This document shows positions 63,660 to 64,000 of a stretch of DNA of 64,000 nucleotides, in pieces (positions within the stretch are counted from its first letter, which is position 1; every line of letters starts with the position of its first letter). The stretch is from Altererythrobacter ishigakiensis. Lineage in GTDB: Bacteria; Pseudomonadota; Alphaproteobacteria; Sphingomonadales; Sphingomonadaceae. The stretch is from positions 310,001 to 374,000 of the forward strand of contig NZ_CP015963.1 in assembly GCF_001663155.1 (NCBI RefSeq). The letters are read 5' to 3'. The notes below the pieces were generated by a model that saw only the letters and a list, made by a program, of their open reading frames with translations, was not told the DNA's origin and searched no databases. The position numbers were made by a program, and so were the translations under genes.

Positions 63660-63673
63660 AATGAACGTTCACA
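63660..63673. promoter_or_regulatory. Candidate LacI-family operator 2, receptor/halogenase intergenic
   Basis: AATGAACGTTCACA, containing the perfect 10 bp palindrome TGAACGTTCA (63662-63671). 90 bp from the halogenase-family gene start and 91 bp from the receptor start, so it could control both divergent genes. Confidence 0.65.
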
Positions 63674-63762
63674 TTTGATACTTTCGCAAAGTTGGGAATC
63701 ATGGCATTCATGCAACAACAGCGTTATTAAGACAACGTCGACACAGAGGGCGCAAATACACA

Positions 63763-64000
63763 ATGAACTACGGCAACCCTATCAAACGCATCGTGATCGT
63801 AGGCGGTGGTACTGCAGGATGGATGGCGGCAGCAGTCCTCTCACGCCTCAAAAAGGGTCGAGATCTCGATATTGTTCTCGTCGAATCAGAAGCAATTGGA
63901 ACAGTGGGAGTCGGCGAAGCAACAATTCCACCGTTCGTTGAATTTAATCAAATGCTCGAGATCGATGAGCGCGAAATGCTCGCCGAGGCACAAGGCAGCT
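63763..64000 (+). CDS. Tryptophan-halogenase family flavoprotein, N-terminal part
   Basis: Partial gene running off the right edge (79 codons seen). FAD site [20 protein letters not shown] at residues 10-29 and [17 protein letters not shown] at about residues 54-70, both hallmarks of flavin-dependent tryptophan halogenases. Divergent from the TonB receptor over a shared promoter region with two candidate LacI operators. In Caulobacter, Xanthomonas and sphingomonads such genes often accompany carbohydrate TonB receptors, so the real substrate may not be tryptophan. The catalytic Lys and the WxWxIP motif lie beyond the window. Confidence 0.9.
   Translation, partial: MNYGNPIKRIVIVGGGTAGWMAAAVLSRLKKGRDLDIVLVESEAIGTVGVGEATIPPFVEFNQMLEIDEREMLAEAQGS

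Noticed and set aside
1..64000. CRISPR arrays, insertion sequences, prophage or toxin-antitoxin modules
   Set aside because: None found. The XRE operon was considered as toxin-antitoxin, but its partners are membrane proteins of ordinary composition and lack toxin motifs.

Overview
The window reads as chromosomal DNA of an alphaproteobacterium of the order Sphingomonadales, most like the Erythrobacteraceae (Erythrobacter/Altererythrobacter group). This is inferred from protein content and style: a 1564-residue NAD-glutamate dehydrogenase, a CYP153-type P450, a very large TonB-dependent receptor next to a tryptophan-halogenase-like gene, IHF-beta, Zur, and a compact layout with many 1-4 bp start/stop overlaps. 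I see no phage, transposon, integrase or CRISPR. Gene density is high and only one gene-free stretch exceeds 300 bp (8386-8752).

Layout. 1-3.4 kb: end of a minus-strand operon (glnE, bcp-type peroxiredoxin, start of a DUF455 ferritin-like gene). 3.5-6.4 kb: secreted M28 peptidase and agmatine deiminase. 6.4-8.6 kb: thrS on the minus strand, preceded by what looks like a complete threonine attenuator: a leaderless 23-residue leader peptide with eight consecutive Thr codons, a well-formed promoter, and two mutually exclusive hairpins. 8.75-9.7 kb: a three-gene operon (tiny membrane protein, multispanning membrane protein, XRE regulator). 9.7-21.3 kb: PhoD phosphatase, alpha/beta hydrolase, TPR protein, LLM oxidoreductase, NAD-GDH, ferredoxin reductase, queG. 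21.3-25.6 kb: ABC exporter pair, CYP153 with a perfect inverted repeat upstream, MsrB. 25.6-30.7 kb: a minus-strand envelope-glycan cluster (FAD oxidoreductase, two GtrA proteins, a GT-C-like membrane protein) and a PilZ protein. 30.8-33.7 kb: tRNA-Leu(TAA), ihfB, a GntR regulator divergent from a peptide transporter.

33.7-45 kb: a pair of amidohydrolase-fold proteins (the second without the HxH metal motif), NnrU, MlaA, then dxs-hydrolase-enoyl-CoA hydratase, zur, msrA with a coupled 52-residue membrane protein, and a phytoene-dehydrogenase-type oxidoreductase. 45-49.2 kb: rpe, a heparinase II/III-family protein and purH in an overlapping operon. 49.4-53.3 kb: DUF2141 protein, a diacylglycerol-kinase/unknown nucleotidyltransferase-like pair, and an M20 amidohydrolase.

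53.4-64 kb: a glucan/oligosaccharide utilisation locus: sodium/sugar symporter, GH3 lipoprotein glucosidase, MFS transporter, LacI regulator, 1129-residue TonB receptor, and divergently a tryptophan-halogenase-family gene running off the end. Near-identical palindromes built on TGTGAACGTTCACA lie upstream of the GH3 gene and, as two copies 21 bp apart, in the receptor/halogenase promoter region. They are the probable LacI operators. The picture is outer-membrane uptake, hydrolysis by GH3, and inner-membrane import by the symporter or MFS carrier, under one repressor.
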